This document shows, piece after piece, positions 1-13,244 of a stretch of DNA of 64,000 bases. Both the position numbers and the translations under genes were made by a program. How positions within the stretch are numbered: position 1 is the stretch's first letter; each line of letters opens with the position of its first letter. Source of the stretch: Hyperoplus lanceolatus (taxonomy: Eukaryota > Chordata > Actinopteri > Uranoscopiformes > Ammodytidae); NCBI GenBank assembly GCA_026929865.2, contig CM049408.1:3887501-3951500 (forward strand). Reading direction: 5' to 3'. The notes under the pieces were generated by a model, which saw nothing but the letters and a program-made list of their open reading frames with translations, was not told where the DNA came from and did no database searches.

Positions 1-1039
1 CCTCCACCAATAAACAGTGATGCAACATCTTTGAAAGCACCTGCTGGAAGTGGAAGATTGTAATTTCAAAAAATGTATTCAAAAATAAAAAGGTTCTTAA
101 TGATTTATCGTCACGGATGCTTTGTCCTTTGTGAAGCATTTAAAGGTTTTGAGTAATAAAAATTATAATAATATATTTAATTTATATTGTGCTTTTCTCG
201 CACTCAAAGCCCTTTAAATAGGAGAGAGTACAACAACTATATTTACTGTCGAGTAGATAGATCAGATCACATTTTAGAAAGTTGATCCTATGGAAAAAAA
301 TGGAAATCCTAAAGAAAAGTACAAGCAAAGACTAAAGTACAGAAGAGTTTAAGGGCCACAGGAGAGAAGAAAATCAGATAAGGAAGATTTTTCTTTTCAT
401 TATGTTGAGAAATGTCAAGAATAAAGATGAATACTCCAAAATGCTATTGGAGTTAGTGGGGCATTTATGTATGTTCAGCATACTACAATTGACTTGCATG
501 TATTGGGACATCCTAAATCTTTTTTTGGCATACTAAATAGTAGGGAAGTATGGGGATTGGAACACAGGGACTGTCCAAAAAAAGACATAAAAAACATAGT
601 AAAAGGAAAAAACAGAGGAGTGACGTAGACAGACAACAAGATGGCAGCATTAGACAACCAGTGACCTGATAGTCACACCTCTGAATGTGAACAGTGGGCT
701 TCTGCTTTCAATAAAGGGCTCAGCTTAATACTGGGCTGGTTAATATGTACTGGTACAGTCACTTTCCTACTTTTAAGCAATTTCCTTATGTATCTATGAA
801 AATGACATTCATCAAATTCACCTGTCCCAGGGAAATTCATTCAGGTGTTTATCAGCTTGTTAAAACACTGTCATTTAACAGAACCTACCGGCTTGTCAGC
901 TATACGCCTGGCTGTATATCCTGCAGCTGTTGTCCATATAGAACCCTCTTACTTCAACAACAACACATTGGGATGGGGGGATTCTGAATTAAAAACTCTG
1001 CCTCCTTCGTCCTGGCCTGATGTTTCCACTTGGGATGGC
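1..1039. other. Non-coding, AT-rich, with MITE fragment
   Basis: No supportable gene. Positions about 300-575 carry a degraded copy of the PIF/Harbinger-like MITE whose complete copies are at 8164-8575 and 19567-19824 (shared text such as 'aaatctttttctggcatac' and 'ggaacgcaggg', here mutated). The rest is unique-looking AT-rich DNA. Confidence 0.6.
300..575 (+). mobile_element. PIF/Harbinger-like MITE, degraded copy
   Basis: Internal text ('ctccaaaatgctattggag', 'gcatactaaatagta') is shared with the complete copy at 19567-19824 in the same orientation. The right end reads 'ggaacacaggg' instead of 'ggaacgcaggg', and the left TIR is not recognisable. No target-site duplication could be assigned. 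Confidence 0.6.
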
Positions 1040-1548
1040 CTCTCTCTCTCTCTCTCTCCCTCTCTCTCTCCCCCTCTCTCTACCTCCCTCCCTCTCTCTC
1101 TCTCCCTCTCTCTTCCCCCCTCTCTCTCTGTCTCTCTCTCTCCCTGCCTCCCGCTGTGTCTCTCCCTCCCTCTCTCTCTCCCCCCTCTGCTACCTCCCTC
1201 CCTCTCTCTCTCTCCCTCCCTCTCTCTTCCCCCCTGTCTCTCTTCCTCTCTCTTCCCCCTCTCCCACCCTCTCTCTCTCCCCTTCTCCCCCACTCTCTAC
1301 CTCCCTCCCTCTCTCTTCCCCCCTCTCTCTCTCTGTCTCTCTCTCTCCCTGCCTCCCGCTGTGTCTCTCCCACCCTCTCTCTCTCACTCTCTCTCTCCCT
1401 CCCTCCCGCTGTGTCTCTCCCTCTCTCTCTCTCCCCCTCTCTCTACCTCCCTCCCTCTCTCTCTCTCTCTCTTCCTCTCTCTTCCCCCTCTCTCTCTCTC
1501 TCTCCCTCCCTCTTGCTGTGTCTCTCCCTCCCTCTCTCTTTCTGTGGT
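1040..1548 (+). repeat. Pyrimidine-rich (TC/CCCT) minisatellite, about 510 bp
   Basis: Nearly pure C+T on the plus strand, with higher-order structure: the punctuation 'gctgtgtctctccc' recurs near 1153, 1358, 1408 and 1515, and 'tacctccctccctctctc' also recurs. All ORFs over it on both strands (Ser/Leu/Pro or Arg/Glu/Gly repeats) are artefacts of the repeat. Confidence 0.9.
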
Positions 1549-1858
1549 CTCTACATTAGTTAAGATGGCTGCTCGGTGGCTGCCGGTGAGCGAGCGTTTA
1601 AAGCTCTCCGAGGTGCAGGCGGATCTTAAACTAGCTCATTTGTTAGCGTTCACACAAACACAAGCTTATACAGATGGAGCCCAGCCCGCTATGGTCAATT
1701 ATTACCAGCTAGAAGCAAAGCGCTTACAGTAGAGTCAGCGCACACTGGAACACACTGTGAAGGGTCAACAGGGTCAGACTGAAGATGACATATAGGAAAA
1801 AGAGTGTTTTAAATTTGTGCTAAATGTTTCAATCTAGTTTTATTCTGAAAATCAGTTT

Positions 1859-1890
<32 letters not shown>

Positions 1891-1957
1891 GAAAGAAAAC
1901 TGTCTTCGTCAAATGTGAACATATGCAGGTTGAGAGGCGCTTTAATTTTAACATTAG

Positions 1958-2142
<185 letters not shown>

Positions 2143-2471
2143 GCGCAACAACATAACCGGTGCCTAAACCAGAGCATTAAAATGTGTTCATCAAAAAAAA
2201 AGGGAGAAGAAAAACAGCATATGGAAGGGCCCCAGCAGAGGCATTCTTATTTCTATCTGTTGAAAATTCATTATTGATTCTCACAATGAAGCGTTTGTGA
2301 GGATTTTGCCGTTTGTTCTGGTGGAGGCGCTAAACAAAAGGCACATGTGCTGGGATGCGGCGCGGCCCTGATTTCAAAGGCATACAACTTGAAAGACGAC
2401 AGACAGACAGCTATTTACAATATTTATACATTTAGGATGCTGATACTATGCATATTACATGTCCGTCTTCC

Positions 2472-2472
<1 letters not shown>

Positions 2473-2533
<61 letters not shown>

Positions 2534-2540
2534 TGTGTGT
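2473..2540 (+). repeat. (GT)n-(GA)n-(GT)n compound microsatellite
   Basis: GT run followed by a GA block and a short GT block. Confidence 0.9.
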
Positions 2541-5202
2541 TACAGACGACAACAGTGGGGAAGAGAAACGCTGATAGAAAAATAAAAAACGTTACTTTGG
2601 AAAATTCTCTGATAATTGCCGCCTTAAAAGCAGCTCATTTTTTTTTTAACTATGTCACCACGACCGCTCGATGACAATTAATGTGTTTGCAGCTTGCCTT
2701 CCTTGGCATCTGTGCCAATTACTTTATATGCTAATATATGTAAATGACATCTCAGATGCCAGTTTTCAAGTGTTATGCGAGCGGCGTATTGTGTCTTTAA
2801 AAAAAATAAAAATCATATTGTTGAAGCTGATCAACAACGTCGGCGCTTTAAAATTTGGAGGTGTGTGAGTTATTAATTCTCTTTCCACAACACGTTTTCT
2901 GACACACATATGATACATTTTCAAAATGAATTCCGGGATGTTTTCTTTCGATCTGAATTCGGTGTGAACGTCTCTCCATAAAATAGTATCTCACACAAAA
3001 GAAGAATCACAAAAAAAAAAACTGTTGTACATATTTAATAAGCTAAAATATACAAAAGCAACTAGAAGAAGTGTTCTGTGTGTCAGGGTTAGCAGAGTTA
3101 GTTTTTCTCTCCTATAGTGTTTGAAGCCAATCACACTATAGCAGTGTGCTGTATTCACAATGCATACAAAAGAAATAAGGTTTTTAATATATAATTCTAC
3201 TCAAAATTAAATTTTTCAACCCTAGAATTAAAAAAAATAAATAATAATACAACCCCCCCCCCCCCCAGAGTTTGCTCAGATTGAGTTTAGTAGATTAATG
3301 TAAAAAAAGAAAAGAAAAGGTTGTTCTTGTAAATACAGTGATGCAAATTTTCCATATGTTTTTCTCAGCCTAGCGTTTTATTTCAATCTCCTGTATTTAG
3401 CATTCATAAGGAGTATGTGAGCAGTGAACACTTTAATATTTATTTATTTATTTATTATTATTCTTTCGGACAATTCCACACAATACACAATTATCTCTTT
3501 CACATCATACATCATACTTTGTGTTGTCCGAAGGGTGACGGAAGAAGCCAAAGGCTTATCAGGTCCCGCCATTTTCATCAGATTCAGATTCAGATTCACA
3601 GATACACATTTACTGTTACAGAAAAAAAGAAAAAACACACTTTTGTTGTTGTTTTTGTTCTGTTTTTTGTTTTTGATGATTTTGCTCATTGTTTTTGTTA
3701 AGCAGCTGCAGTCCAATACACAGTCAATTTTTATAGTGTCACTCTAAACACACACAAGGACATTTGGAGTTTAAAGAGTTCTTTGTGTCTTATCAAATCC
3801 TATAAAATCATCGATAACTGCTGTATGAACTCTTAAAGAAGGCTTAATAACACATTATGGCTTTATATAGGATTACACTCAAACATTTATAACCAATTCC
3901 CAGGCAACTTTAAATCGTTATAAATATGGATGAAGACATGTTACATGTACTATTTCATTTGATGGTTTGCTACATTCATTCTGTGTACACACCAGATAAA
4001 GATGCTTCATATGAGGAGATATAGTTGTTAATAATAATGTTTATTACAGTGTGTTGTAAACCATTTATCAGGTGGTTCTATACTTAGGTTTTAAAATTTA
4101 AATCAAGTTAAAGTAACTGAAACCATTTTTTTTTGTAAAACAGTGACCTTCCAATATGTAAGTAGAAATATAATAACAATTAACAATAACAATTATGAAA
4201 CCATATTTGTTCAAAGCTTTACTTTGAGGAATATAACTCCATATAACATTTTTATTTCTTTTTTTGTTTCATGAAAGAAGCAACACCTGGAAACTATTAA
4301 ACATTGCCCAAGCCTGATCTATAAAATGGGAGTTTTTCAGTACAATCCTACAGAATGCTGTGGGTGTAGTGAAGGTGCAATGTGGTGTATGTATTCACAT
4401 TTCTACATGGATAAAGCTGTGTTGATGTGGGTTGTTTTTTTTTGGGTAAGGAGGGTTGCTACACAATTTGCAACAGCCATCCCATTCATTCTTATTGGAG
4501 GTGGAGTGGCATGGTTTAAGATAAGATCCATTACTATTGGTATTTACAGGAAGAAGTACACAGCTCCTCAACATTACAAAATGAACTATTGTGCAGAAAG
4601 ACATTCAAATACATACATATCTCACTTCAGATAAAAAAGAACATTAAGCATCCAAATGTGACCACACTCTCACAAGACTATATTTAGTATGCCAGAAAAA
4701 GATTTAGGATGTCCCAATACATGCACGTCAATTGTAGTATGCCAAACATACCTAGATGCCCCACTAACTCCAATAGCATTTTGCAATATTAATTTTTATT
4801 CTTGAAATTTCTCGACACAATGAAAATAAATCTTCCTTATTTTATGTTTCTCTCTCCTGTGGCCCTAAAACTCTTCTGTACTTTAGTATTTAGTGTAGTA
4901 AAAAGAAAAAGTATGATTTGTAACGCAGGGCATTCAGCTGCTTTCCTACACAATCAACCTTAAACATTTCGTAAAGTACCACGAACAGAGGACTCATTCT
5001 GATAGTTAGAGTAAATGTTAATGAATGCACTTTGAACATTTTCACTGAGCCCCCTTTCCCCTTCTATAAATGGCAGTAATTACAAGCATCCTCTCCATCA
5101 CACAGACAGTCACTTGCCATTGTTCCTACAGTCTGCAAGCCTTCCATCACTCCAACTGAAGATGTCACTGTTGTATACTGAATATATCTGCTCCTTGAAG
5201 TC
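2541..5202. other. Non-coding stretch, AT-rich
   Basis: No gene supported. It contains poly-A and poly-C runs (3010, 3256), a (TTTA)n patch near 3436 and a reversed MITE fragment at 4679-4932. An open frame at 4326-4634 has no recognisable domain and an unconvincing composition. Confidence 0.55.
4679..4932 (-). mobile_element. PIF/Harbinger-like MITE, reversed copy
   Basis: Reverse-complement match to the internal sequence of the copies at 300-575 and 19567-19824 ('ctccaatagcattttg', 'actcttctgtactttagta'), ending in 'gtaacgcaggg', a mutated terminal repeat. The other terminus is eroded. Confidence 0.6.
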
Positions 5203-5230
5203 CTCTGTGTGTGTGTGTGTGTGTGTTTAT

Positions 5231-5262
<32 letters not shown>

Positions 5263-5283
5263 TGTGTGTGTGTGTGTGTGTGT
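5203..5283 (+). repeat. (TG)n microsatellite, interrupted
   Basis: TG run with TTTA and TA interruptions. Confidence 0.9.
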
Positions 5284-6608
5284 CAGATGAGAGAATGTTT
5301 TTTCATGTTCATCAGTGAGAAGCAAAGCTATGTTCTATTTAAGGTGTTTGACCGAAGTTTTGACAATGAGCTAGTACAACGGAGCAGAGAAAAAGAAAAA
5401 GATAATCCATTAGAATGAATCCAGTTTGGTGATCTTTAGATACACAGATAAACACGTGAATGTATAAACTCAATATAACGACATAGGGTTTTGGAATCTG
5501 TATTGTCGCATGAATAATGGAAGCATTTCTCTGAATATTTTCTTTTGTCATTATTATTACTTATTCAGTCCTATCATCCTTAAACTCATCTTAAATGTGC
5601 CATGTGCTACATTCAAATTTAAATAATAATACAAATAATAATAGTAAATAATCCATAAAATTATAGTGAATATTCCACAGCTAAGGCCTCCCATTATAAT
5701 ATGAATGAAAACATGGGTTGGTGTTTTTTTTTTTTGAGGGGGGGGGGGTAATTCCAACATCAACATCATATATATATAGTGTTCTATATATATCTATGAT
5801 CAACATATATGGGAAGTTATGATTTATAATTTGTAATGATAATTATAGAGCTTCACTGGAGGAGAGACGATTAAAAAGAAATGAAATAGAAGTCATAGCA
5901 ATGAACACAAGAGGCCCAAAAGACACTCTAAAAATGCTGTGCAAATAAAACATTAGATATCTTCCTGTGGACTGTGTGCATAAATGAATGGCTTGAAATT
6001 TGTAGTCTTCCTTTAGCTTTTTCATTTTTACAGTGTTGCCCCCCCCCACACACACACACAGTCACTAGCAGCAAATGCGATGAATGTCTCGTCAGCGTAT
6101 TTGAGTAGATTTCATATCTTATCCATGAGACTGATTTTGTCTAAAACTGTTCTGGTTTTTGGTAGCGTTTTTTTTGTAGTCTGGTTTGCTGGCTTTTCTA
6201 CATGAAGTGACTTTTTTCTGTGAATGTTCAGGGAATAACTTCAAACATGTAGAATTGTAATCTATCCACAGCATGTTGGCATGTAGCCTGGTTACTATTG
6301 AGCTTGATCAAAGAGCAAAAAAACAAAATTAAGAAATGTATAAATCAGGAAAAAACATATTGATACATGAGGATATCTAAATGGATGTCTGTACAACGAT
6401 TTAACAGAGTATTTCTTAACTGTGGATCACAAATGTGTTCCAGACAGTGAAGGATTAAATAGGAATGAAACATTGTCAATGAATCCAGTTGTATTGTAAA
6501 ATGCTTTAATCAGACTGAACTTGTATTGGATTTCCAAACGTTTGTTATCTGAGGTATGAGTATTTTAAAGTATTTATTTTAGATTTTCTGATACATCATT
6601 ACAACTTC

Positions 6609-6612
<4 letters not shown>
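5284..6612. other. Non-coding AT-rich interval
   Basis: No gene supported. Contains a short T/G homopolymer pair near 5727-5748, a (TA)n patch near 5769-5795 and a short C/CA run at 6039-6060. Confidence 0.5.

Positions 6613-6690
<78 letters not shown>
6613..6690 (+). repeat. (CA)n microsatellite
   Basis: Pure CA tract of about 39 units. Confidence 0.95.
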
Positions 6691-6692
<2 letters not shown>

Positions 6693-6966
6693 TACAAATT
6701 GCATACTAAGTCAAACATTAACACTCAAGACATGCCACTATAGTCTTTGCAACAGGGCCTTTCTACATGAGCAGTTACAACCCATGCAGAATCTGGCTAC
6801 AGTAAAGGCCAGTTTTTCTTTTGCACTCAAAGTCAGTGACTTTTGCTAACTACATTATAAATGAGGTACTTCACAAACTTTGCTCTTGGCCATAGCTACG
6901 TTCTATCCAACAACTGCTCCACCAGAAATCGGCTGCTCTCTCTAATCTTACAATACCCCAGCTGCC

Positions 6967-7069
<103 letters not shown>

Positions 7070-7934
7070 CACTACTTATCAGGCAGTGTGACTTTTTTTA
7101 ATCTGTGTCTTTAGCAGCGGTGTGTGAAAGCGAACACTCCTCCATGTCATTATCAAGGGCCCTGGGCTGCTGATTATCAGGAGAGACCACCACAGAGACC
7201 CCCGGCTATGCTCCTTAAGTCTGCCTAATTGATCTTCTACACTTCTACAACTTTACCCCCTCCCTAAATCCACACAGGTAAAAACTGTGTGGAGTGTTGG
7301 TTGTTTCAGGCTGCAAGGAGATTACTTTCCATCTTGTCTTTTCCTCTTTTTTTTTTTTTTTTTTTTTTTTTACTGGATGTTTTTTGATGTTATATTACCA
7401 ATATTATCAGTTTCCTTCTTTAAAATGGAACTCATTTGTTGAAATGTGAAAGTGGATTTTATGGAAAATATGAAATAAAAACCACCAACCATAACCGTAT
7501 TATATTTTTTACCCTGGTTAGTATGTGTGGCTCTATGGACGACAATGCCTGTCTGTAGGACCTCCAATTGGTTTCAACGTCAGTGAAAATGTTTCTCTAG
7601 TCATGGATGGCCTGGAGGGAAATCATACAACAAAGATACATTCATTGCTTCCCTTTCTAGCCATAGCTAAGAGCTGCCATCTATACAGTTGGTACACTGT
7701 CTGTTTGGGATCTATTGATTCACATAAAAGATGAGAGGCTTTAGTATCTGTCTGAACCTTGAAATGGTGAACATGGTAAAATCAGCATGTAGCTCAGTAA
7801 AACCACTAGAGTGGCTGTTGACTCAAGGACTTCTTTAGAATTTAGAAAAAAACAACTTACCTAAGGACCACAAAGAGAAAAAAGATTGTTTGCTTCCTTT
7901 TTCTTTTCAATTTTCTTTGTCCAAAACCTATTGG

Positions 7935-8045
7935 TTCATATGTTGTTAATTGCCTGATTTATGATAAACTTTGTTCTTAAAAACATGACATAAAAAGCAT
8001 TTTAAGAACTGTATATAGTATTTTTTGATTTATAAAATATATAAA
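7935..8045 (+). repeat. Interspersed repeat family B, short copy
   Basis: 'gttgttaattgcctgattta' and the following 'acattttgttcttgaaaaca'-like text are shared with 9015-9120, and the '...ttttttgatttataaaa' part also with 42440-42480. Unclassified. Confidence 0.6.
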
Positions 8046-8163
8046 TCTCCTCTTCAGCTCTCCCAATGTTATATCACCTCCCTGAGACATTTCATGACAT
8101 TGAGTGAGTGGACAGCAGCCGTGGCTCTACCTGTGATTGGGTCCTTCTACAGGTGAATATGTA

Positions 8164-8575
8164 CCCTGCGTTCCGAATCGCATACTCTTTCTTTTTTCTA
8201 TTCTACATACTACATCTGACGATAAAAATAATCTAGTTAGGATGCAGTATGCTACAATTAGGACATACTTTTCTAATTTTTTTCATCGTAACATCACGCC
8301 TTGATCTTGCCTCTTGCTTTTATATCCGTCGCATCCCCGTTTGTTTTCATATGGAGGCTCCGTCGATTTGATGTGACGTCATTTCACGTGCGCACTGGAT
8401 TGTGGGTCAGAATCGCCCAAATAGGATGCTGTATTCAACACTAAAAATCTTGGCTGGATGTTGTAGACATCCGGGTACTTCTAACCATCCTAAATCTGGC
8501 CACAAGAATCGGGACATCCTAAATCTTTTTTCTACCATACTAAATAGTAGAAAGTATGCGATTAGGAACGCAGGG
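8164..8575 (+). mobile_element. PIF/Harbinger-like MITE, complete, TSD 'gta'
   Basis: Terminal inverted repeats 'ccctgcgttcc' (8164) and 'ggaacgcaggg' (ending 8575) are flanked by a 3-bp direct repeat, gta, at 8161-8163 and 8576-8578. A 3-bp TSD is typical of PIF/Harbinger elements. There is no transposase, so it is a non-autonomous element. Confidence 0.82.
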
Positions 8576-8835
8576 GTAGTTCAGGGCTGGTTTCAAAAAT
8601 CTCTATGTATGTGGCTATTTTCCAAATGGAGTCCCTGAGGGCACACCCTGCCGCCTGCCTCACCATACTTTTGTCTTTGTGTTGTAAATAAGGCTGGCTG
8701 AACTACAAACTGTCTTAAGGCAAGACACTGGACAGATACCTATGTTCTCAAGCACTGGCCAATTTTGAGATTTTTTGTCTAATTTGCTTCCATAACATGT
8801 TTTCTCTCATATGAGTATAAATAAAAGGTCTAAAA

Positions 8836-9180
8836 TAACAAAAACTTGTCTGTTCGCCTCTGTATATATTTCTCATACTGTATATCTGTAACGGCCATTA
8901 TCTCAACATTTCTTTCGAACGAACTAAACTTCTAAAGCACTTACAACAACTTAATTTGCCATAATCATTCTTAGCACTATTCTGAGGTGATCACAGAAGG
9001 AGGTATTCATAGGTTGTTAATTGCCTGATTTATGAAACATTTTGTTCTTGAAAACATGAAAAGAATGACCATTTTTAAGACCAATTTATAATAATTTTTG
9101 ATATATAAAAAAAGGTCAGTATCCAAAATCGGTTCGGTAAAAACTCTGGACAATCATACGTGTGCTGTAAAAATTAAATT
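8836..9180 (+). repeat. Interspersed repeat family B, long copy
   Basis: Shares blocks such as 'cttgtctgttcgcctctgta', 'taacggccattatctcaaca' and 'cattcttagcactattctg' with 42140-42545. No clear terminal repeats; class unknown. Confidence 0.65.
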
Positions 9181-9734
9181 AAGATTTTAACTGGTTTTAT
9201 CCAACATCCATATTTCTGGAAAAATGTAAACCCTATTCACCTCCGGTGTCTCATACTTATCATGCAAAACATAGAACAGCCCCCAAGTAATGTACACGGT
9301 GGAATTTAGTTCACCCTAAAACTGGAAAATTAAAGGCTGAGTTTTTCGAAATGCATTTTTGCTATGTTTCTCTACTATTAGGACAGAGCCAGAAAAAACA
9401 ACATGTGAGGAGTATTGCTGATTAAATCCTTGATAATTAAATGCAAAATATTTCATACATGTACAGTGCATGCTTCTTCCTGAGCTGAGCGACCATATGT
9501 ATGGAAAGGTTTCAGGTCACCCCCTACATGTGAGTTACTGTGTTGGCTGTGGGCTGTGTTTGGATGGCATATAGGTCCTTACCTACACCTTAGTCATGCC
9601 AAGTCATCTGTCATAGGATCTTAATCCTTGTTAATAATCAAGGAACCGCCTTCTGTCACAATCTTTCACAGGCTTTATCTGACTTCGACATCAAATGGAA
9701 ACAACACAATTTTGTGCGATTTTACTAGTCTTAA

Positions 9735-10620
9735 AGCTCCCATATTATGCACTTTGCTGTCAATTGTATATGGTCTAAGTAGTCCCTAATACTTGTTTGC
9801 TGAAAAACCCATTCAGATCATTTATTGTAGCAAGCCTCTATACCCTGATGTTCCTCTGGTCTCAGGATGACCTATATTGGTGTCTGCAGCCTGCGATCTG
9901 GCTGGCCCCTCCCACCGTCTCTGCCGGGCCCTCCCACCGTCTCTGCCGTGCTCTAGTGATACTAGAGAGACACTGCGTGACTGTAAACACAGTGTTTACC
10001 CGGAGCGAAGCCATACTTTGAACAGTTTGACATGACCTGACATGATTAAAACCAGTGAAAACAGTAGCTTCAAAGTTTGATTTCTACAGGAATAACTTCC
10101 CACCCTTTGTGGTGTTAAAAACTAGGCATTATTAAACTGCAATGGGAAAGCTAAGTTAGTGTAATAGAAGCAAACGTTGGGTGCTACTCCCGAAGCTACA
10201 TGCTACTCCCGAAGCTACATGCTACACTAGGTAAACAGGCAAACAACCATTGAGGAGATTCCTTTTACTGTAGTTTCACCGATGGAATTACTACACAAGT
10301 AGTTCCCTAAGCTTTGTCTCGTTATAAACGCGGCATTATTAAGACTGTTGTGATTAAGATAAATTAGTGGATTATGAGCAGAATGCTTCTGTGTTGGTTT
10401 ATGCAACACTCTGCATGCTTTGCTGTACTGCAGGGAAAACAACATGGCTGTCGCTCGGAATATTTTCCAGACAGTCCAGACAGGCTTGTTGCAAGCACCG
10501 GGTGGGGGTTTCAGAAAGGGGGAGAGTGAGAAAAGGAGAGATTGTTCTTTTTTTTATATTTTGGCAGTCTCTAGGCACACCGTGGACCCATGGATATGTT
10601 AGAACACATTTAAAAAGTGC
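9735..10620 (+). mobile_element. MITE-like repeat ('cttaaagctcccatattatgc' start)
   Basis: Begins 'aaagctcccatattatgcac', a start I know from abundant fish non-autonomous DNA elements. Its right half ('tttcagaaag', 'agtctctaggcacaccgtgg', 'aaaaagtgcattt') parallels 60735-60870. The expected inverted terminal end is missing: at about 10620 the sequence passes into unrelated DNA, so the copy is truncated or interrupted. Confidence 0.6.
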
Positions 10621-10630
10621 ATTTACCTTT

Positions 10631-10832
10631 GACTACCTTTACCTTTGACTTCTTCCCACTGGGACTCTTCTAAGTCACTAGATAGCTCCTCTGGTCCAGA
10701 CTCCTTACCCGAAGAAAGCGCTCTGAAGAAATGATGGTTCTTCGTAGTTACAACCACATCAGCACTACTGTTACTACTGGATCTCACTGTCTTAACTGCA
10801 ATCACATAATAAGAGCACACCCTATGCTTCAC
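10631..10832 (-). other. Exon-like acidic open frame, function unknown
   Basis: Minus-strand frame with the acidic segment 'ESGPEELSSDLEESQWEEV' and an upstream TGATTGCAG that could act as an acceptor; 'TTCGG|GTAAGG' inside could act as a donor. I do not recognise it. It sits exactly where the MITE at 9735-10620 loses its expected end, so it could be part of a transposon's coding region, a cryptic exon in the intron of the PPP1R37-like gene, or chance. Confidence 0.2.
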
Positions 10833-11129
10833 AGGTTAACACTAATATCGCCCATGCTCATCCCTGCTTCAATATGACACGTACTGAAGATACTACATGC
10901 TTGCAAACTGCTATGCAAACACACTAACATTCTTATTGGTTGCTCTCTATTTCAGACTTTAAATTTATTCTATTTCCCATTGTAACTGACGGCCACCACC
11001 CCATAGTCTTAACATCTTTCCTACGCTGCTATTTCTCAGAACTGTTGAAGCATCTGCAGGTACAGCAACTAAAGTGAATTTTCACATTAATTAATAGACT
11101 ATTTAAATACGCTTAAAGCATATACTCCA

Positions 11130-11700
11130 GAACACCAAGGACACAACCCCATTGATCCCCAATGAGGTGATCCAGGGGACAACTGCAGTGAAGCCTAAAC
11201 TTACAGCCCTTGACTTTGGCTAAAGCCTCCTGTCAGTGCTTTAATAAGATGCCTAGCTACACAGTGGCATCACAGGGTATGTATGCCAGGACAATGGTGT
11301 CCGATGCCAGCATTGCCCGGAACCACAGAGGGTGAGTGTTTGGGGAGTGTCTCTCTGGCCTCCAATGGGGGACTGGCATCTGCTTTAATAAAGCTGCCCA
11401 CCATGTCAAACCCCCCCACTCCTCAAGCTGTGGAATGGGCCCTGGCACTGGGGGAGAGGTGGCAGAGGTAACAGCTGGCTGCAGCCGTGGCAGGCATGGC
11501 CGTTGCATGACCACAGCTTTATTAGTGGCTTCCAGGACACCAGCTGATCCTCTCCCAGGGTCGCTGTCACACTGATGTCTTCATCACTAAGCTGAGCGGA
11601 CAGGCCGGGCCTGCCAGCCAGCGGAGGTGACAACAAATCCAATTACCTCCCCTCCATGGTGCAGGGGACCAGACCTGAGGGGGGGCTATGGGACAGTCAG
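11130..11700. promoter_or_regulatory. CNE-like block (candidate)
   Basis: About 570 bp of unique, GC-richer, non-repetitive sequence in an AT-rich intron, with evenly mixed composition. ORFs on both strands are mutually overlapping and have no recognisable domain, which fits a conserved non-coding element better than an exon. Inference only; conservation could not be tested. Confidence 0.3.
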
Positions 11701-12059
11701 GGATGTGTTGCTAGGATAGAAGATGAGGGACATCCAAGGCAAAGACAGGACAGTGGGACAAGAAGTGGCACACTGACACCAGACTGATGCACAGGCTTTC
11801 AGTCTGACCTTCGGGATTATACACAGAGGTTGACTGTATTTTCAATAAGATATAAGTTACAGACAAAGACATTTCTTTTTGACTTGCTGAATTAGAATCT
11901 TCTGCTGATAATGTCAAATAGGCGGACTGCAATGCAGACAGACTATGGAATCACCAAGCTCTAAAAAGTTTTTGCATGAATGTGGTCACCAGTTCAGGGC
12001 AATTGTGAACTGTTGACTACATCATAGCAATACATTGGACCAGGGTGGGCTGAAGTTGC

Positions 12060-12260
12060 ATTTAAGATCAAATGATCACCCTAATTCAGCAGAATCCCTC
12101 CTCTGGGGACCATGAAGATCAACTATACATGTAATAAAGACTCAGCCATTAGATACAGCTCTCTGATTGTGGATGACAAAAGAGAAACGATTAGTGATTA
12201 ATTAGTGTTGAATCTGATCAATGCATTTGATGGTAATCTGCCTGAAGGGGTCTGGGTCAG
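12060..12260. promoter_or_regulatory. CNE-like block with homeodomain cores (candidate)
   Basis: Unique sequence with 'gattagtgattaattagtg', i.e. several TAAT/ATTA homeodomain cores in 25 bp, free of recognisable repeats. Inference only. Confidence 0.25.
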
Positions 12261-13205
12261 GTAGCAGAACTCAAGTATCGACAGACATGCCGACACAAAC
12301 TGTCAGTATGAGAGTATGAAGGTCCACGTCGGTGGCATTAGAATGCCAATGTTTTTAAGTATTCCACTTCCCTATTTACCAGCATTAACTTTGCAGAAAA
12401 AAACTATTTGGCAAATTTGAGCTACCATACTGTATCTAGGCTACTTCTTTTGTCTGACTGTGATTCTGAAAGCTAAATTATACAATATTCTCATCTTTCT
12501 CTAGACCAAACAATGTATTCCTGTTTGAAAATCTTAAAAGACGTGGTCCAACAAAAGTATTTCCCTCCATGGGATCCATCATGTGAGGATAACTGGCCCA
12601 GAGAACATACAGCACAGTTTAACTTTGGCCTTGAGGGTTTCCAAACCGGTTCCACCCCATTGACAACACACGCCAGACGAGCTCACACAGGCCAGTAAGC
12701 TCCCAACTTTTAAACATTAACTAATTAAATCTCCATTAAGAAATGGGTTGCCATTGATGGTCTGGGGGTTTGAACCTGTTAAGTGCTGATCATGGCAGGC
12801 CAGTATTGATCTGCTACCGGCACCGCTGTCCTTCTGTGTGGACTAAGGTGAAGGACAGGGGAAGCAGTGAGGATGGAGGATGGAGGGAGGGCCTTTGAAA
12901 GGAGAGAAAAGCGAAAAAGGAGTCACGGTGCCAAAGCAGAACTCTTGAGCCGTTACATTTCCCCTCACTCTGTCAGTCAGTCCTCTCTTGCTCCAGGACC
13001 CTGTGTTGTGTCTGGAGAGTCTCTCCTTATCATCCATAGAGCTTCGGTGTGGGGGAGAGGTTCGCCTTCAGTCGGGCGACAACCGGAGAAGATCATTCAC
13101 CACTTCCTCTCCTGACATATCCGTCCATACGGTACAGGGATGGGATGATCGATCCAGGGAGTGCAAAAAAAAAATGGGGGGCTACTGCTAGGAGGTGTGT
13201 ATGTC

Positions 13206-13207
<2 letters not shown>

Positions 13208-13244
<37 letters not shown>

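Noticed and set aside
845..1732. Long plus-strand ORF, Ser/Leu/Pro-rich, and its minus-strand Arg/Glu/Gly shadows
   Set aside because: Pure translation of the TC-rich minisatellite. All frames stay open because the repeat lacks stops.
4326..4634. 102-codon plus-strand ORF with hydrophobic stretches
   Set aside because: No recognisable domain, no splice or codon signature, and AT-rich unique surroundings. Likely chance.
11257..11642. Overlapping ORFs on both strands in a GC-richer block
   Set aside because: Mutually shadowing frames without family resemblance. The block reads better as a possible conserved non-coding element.
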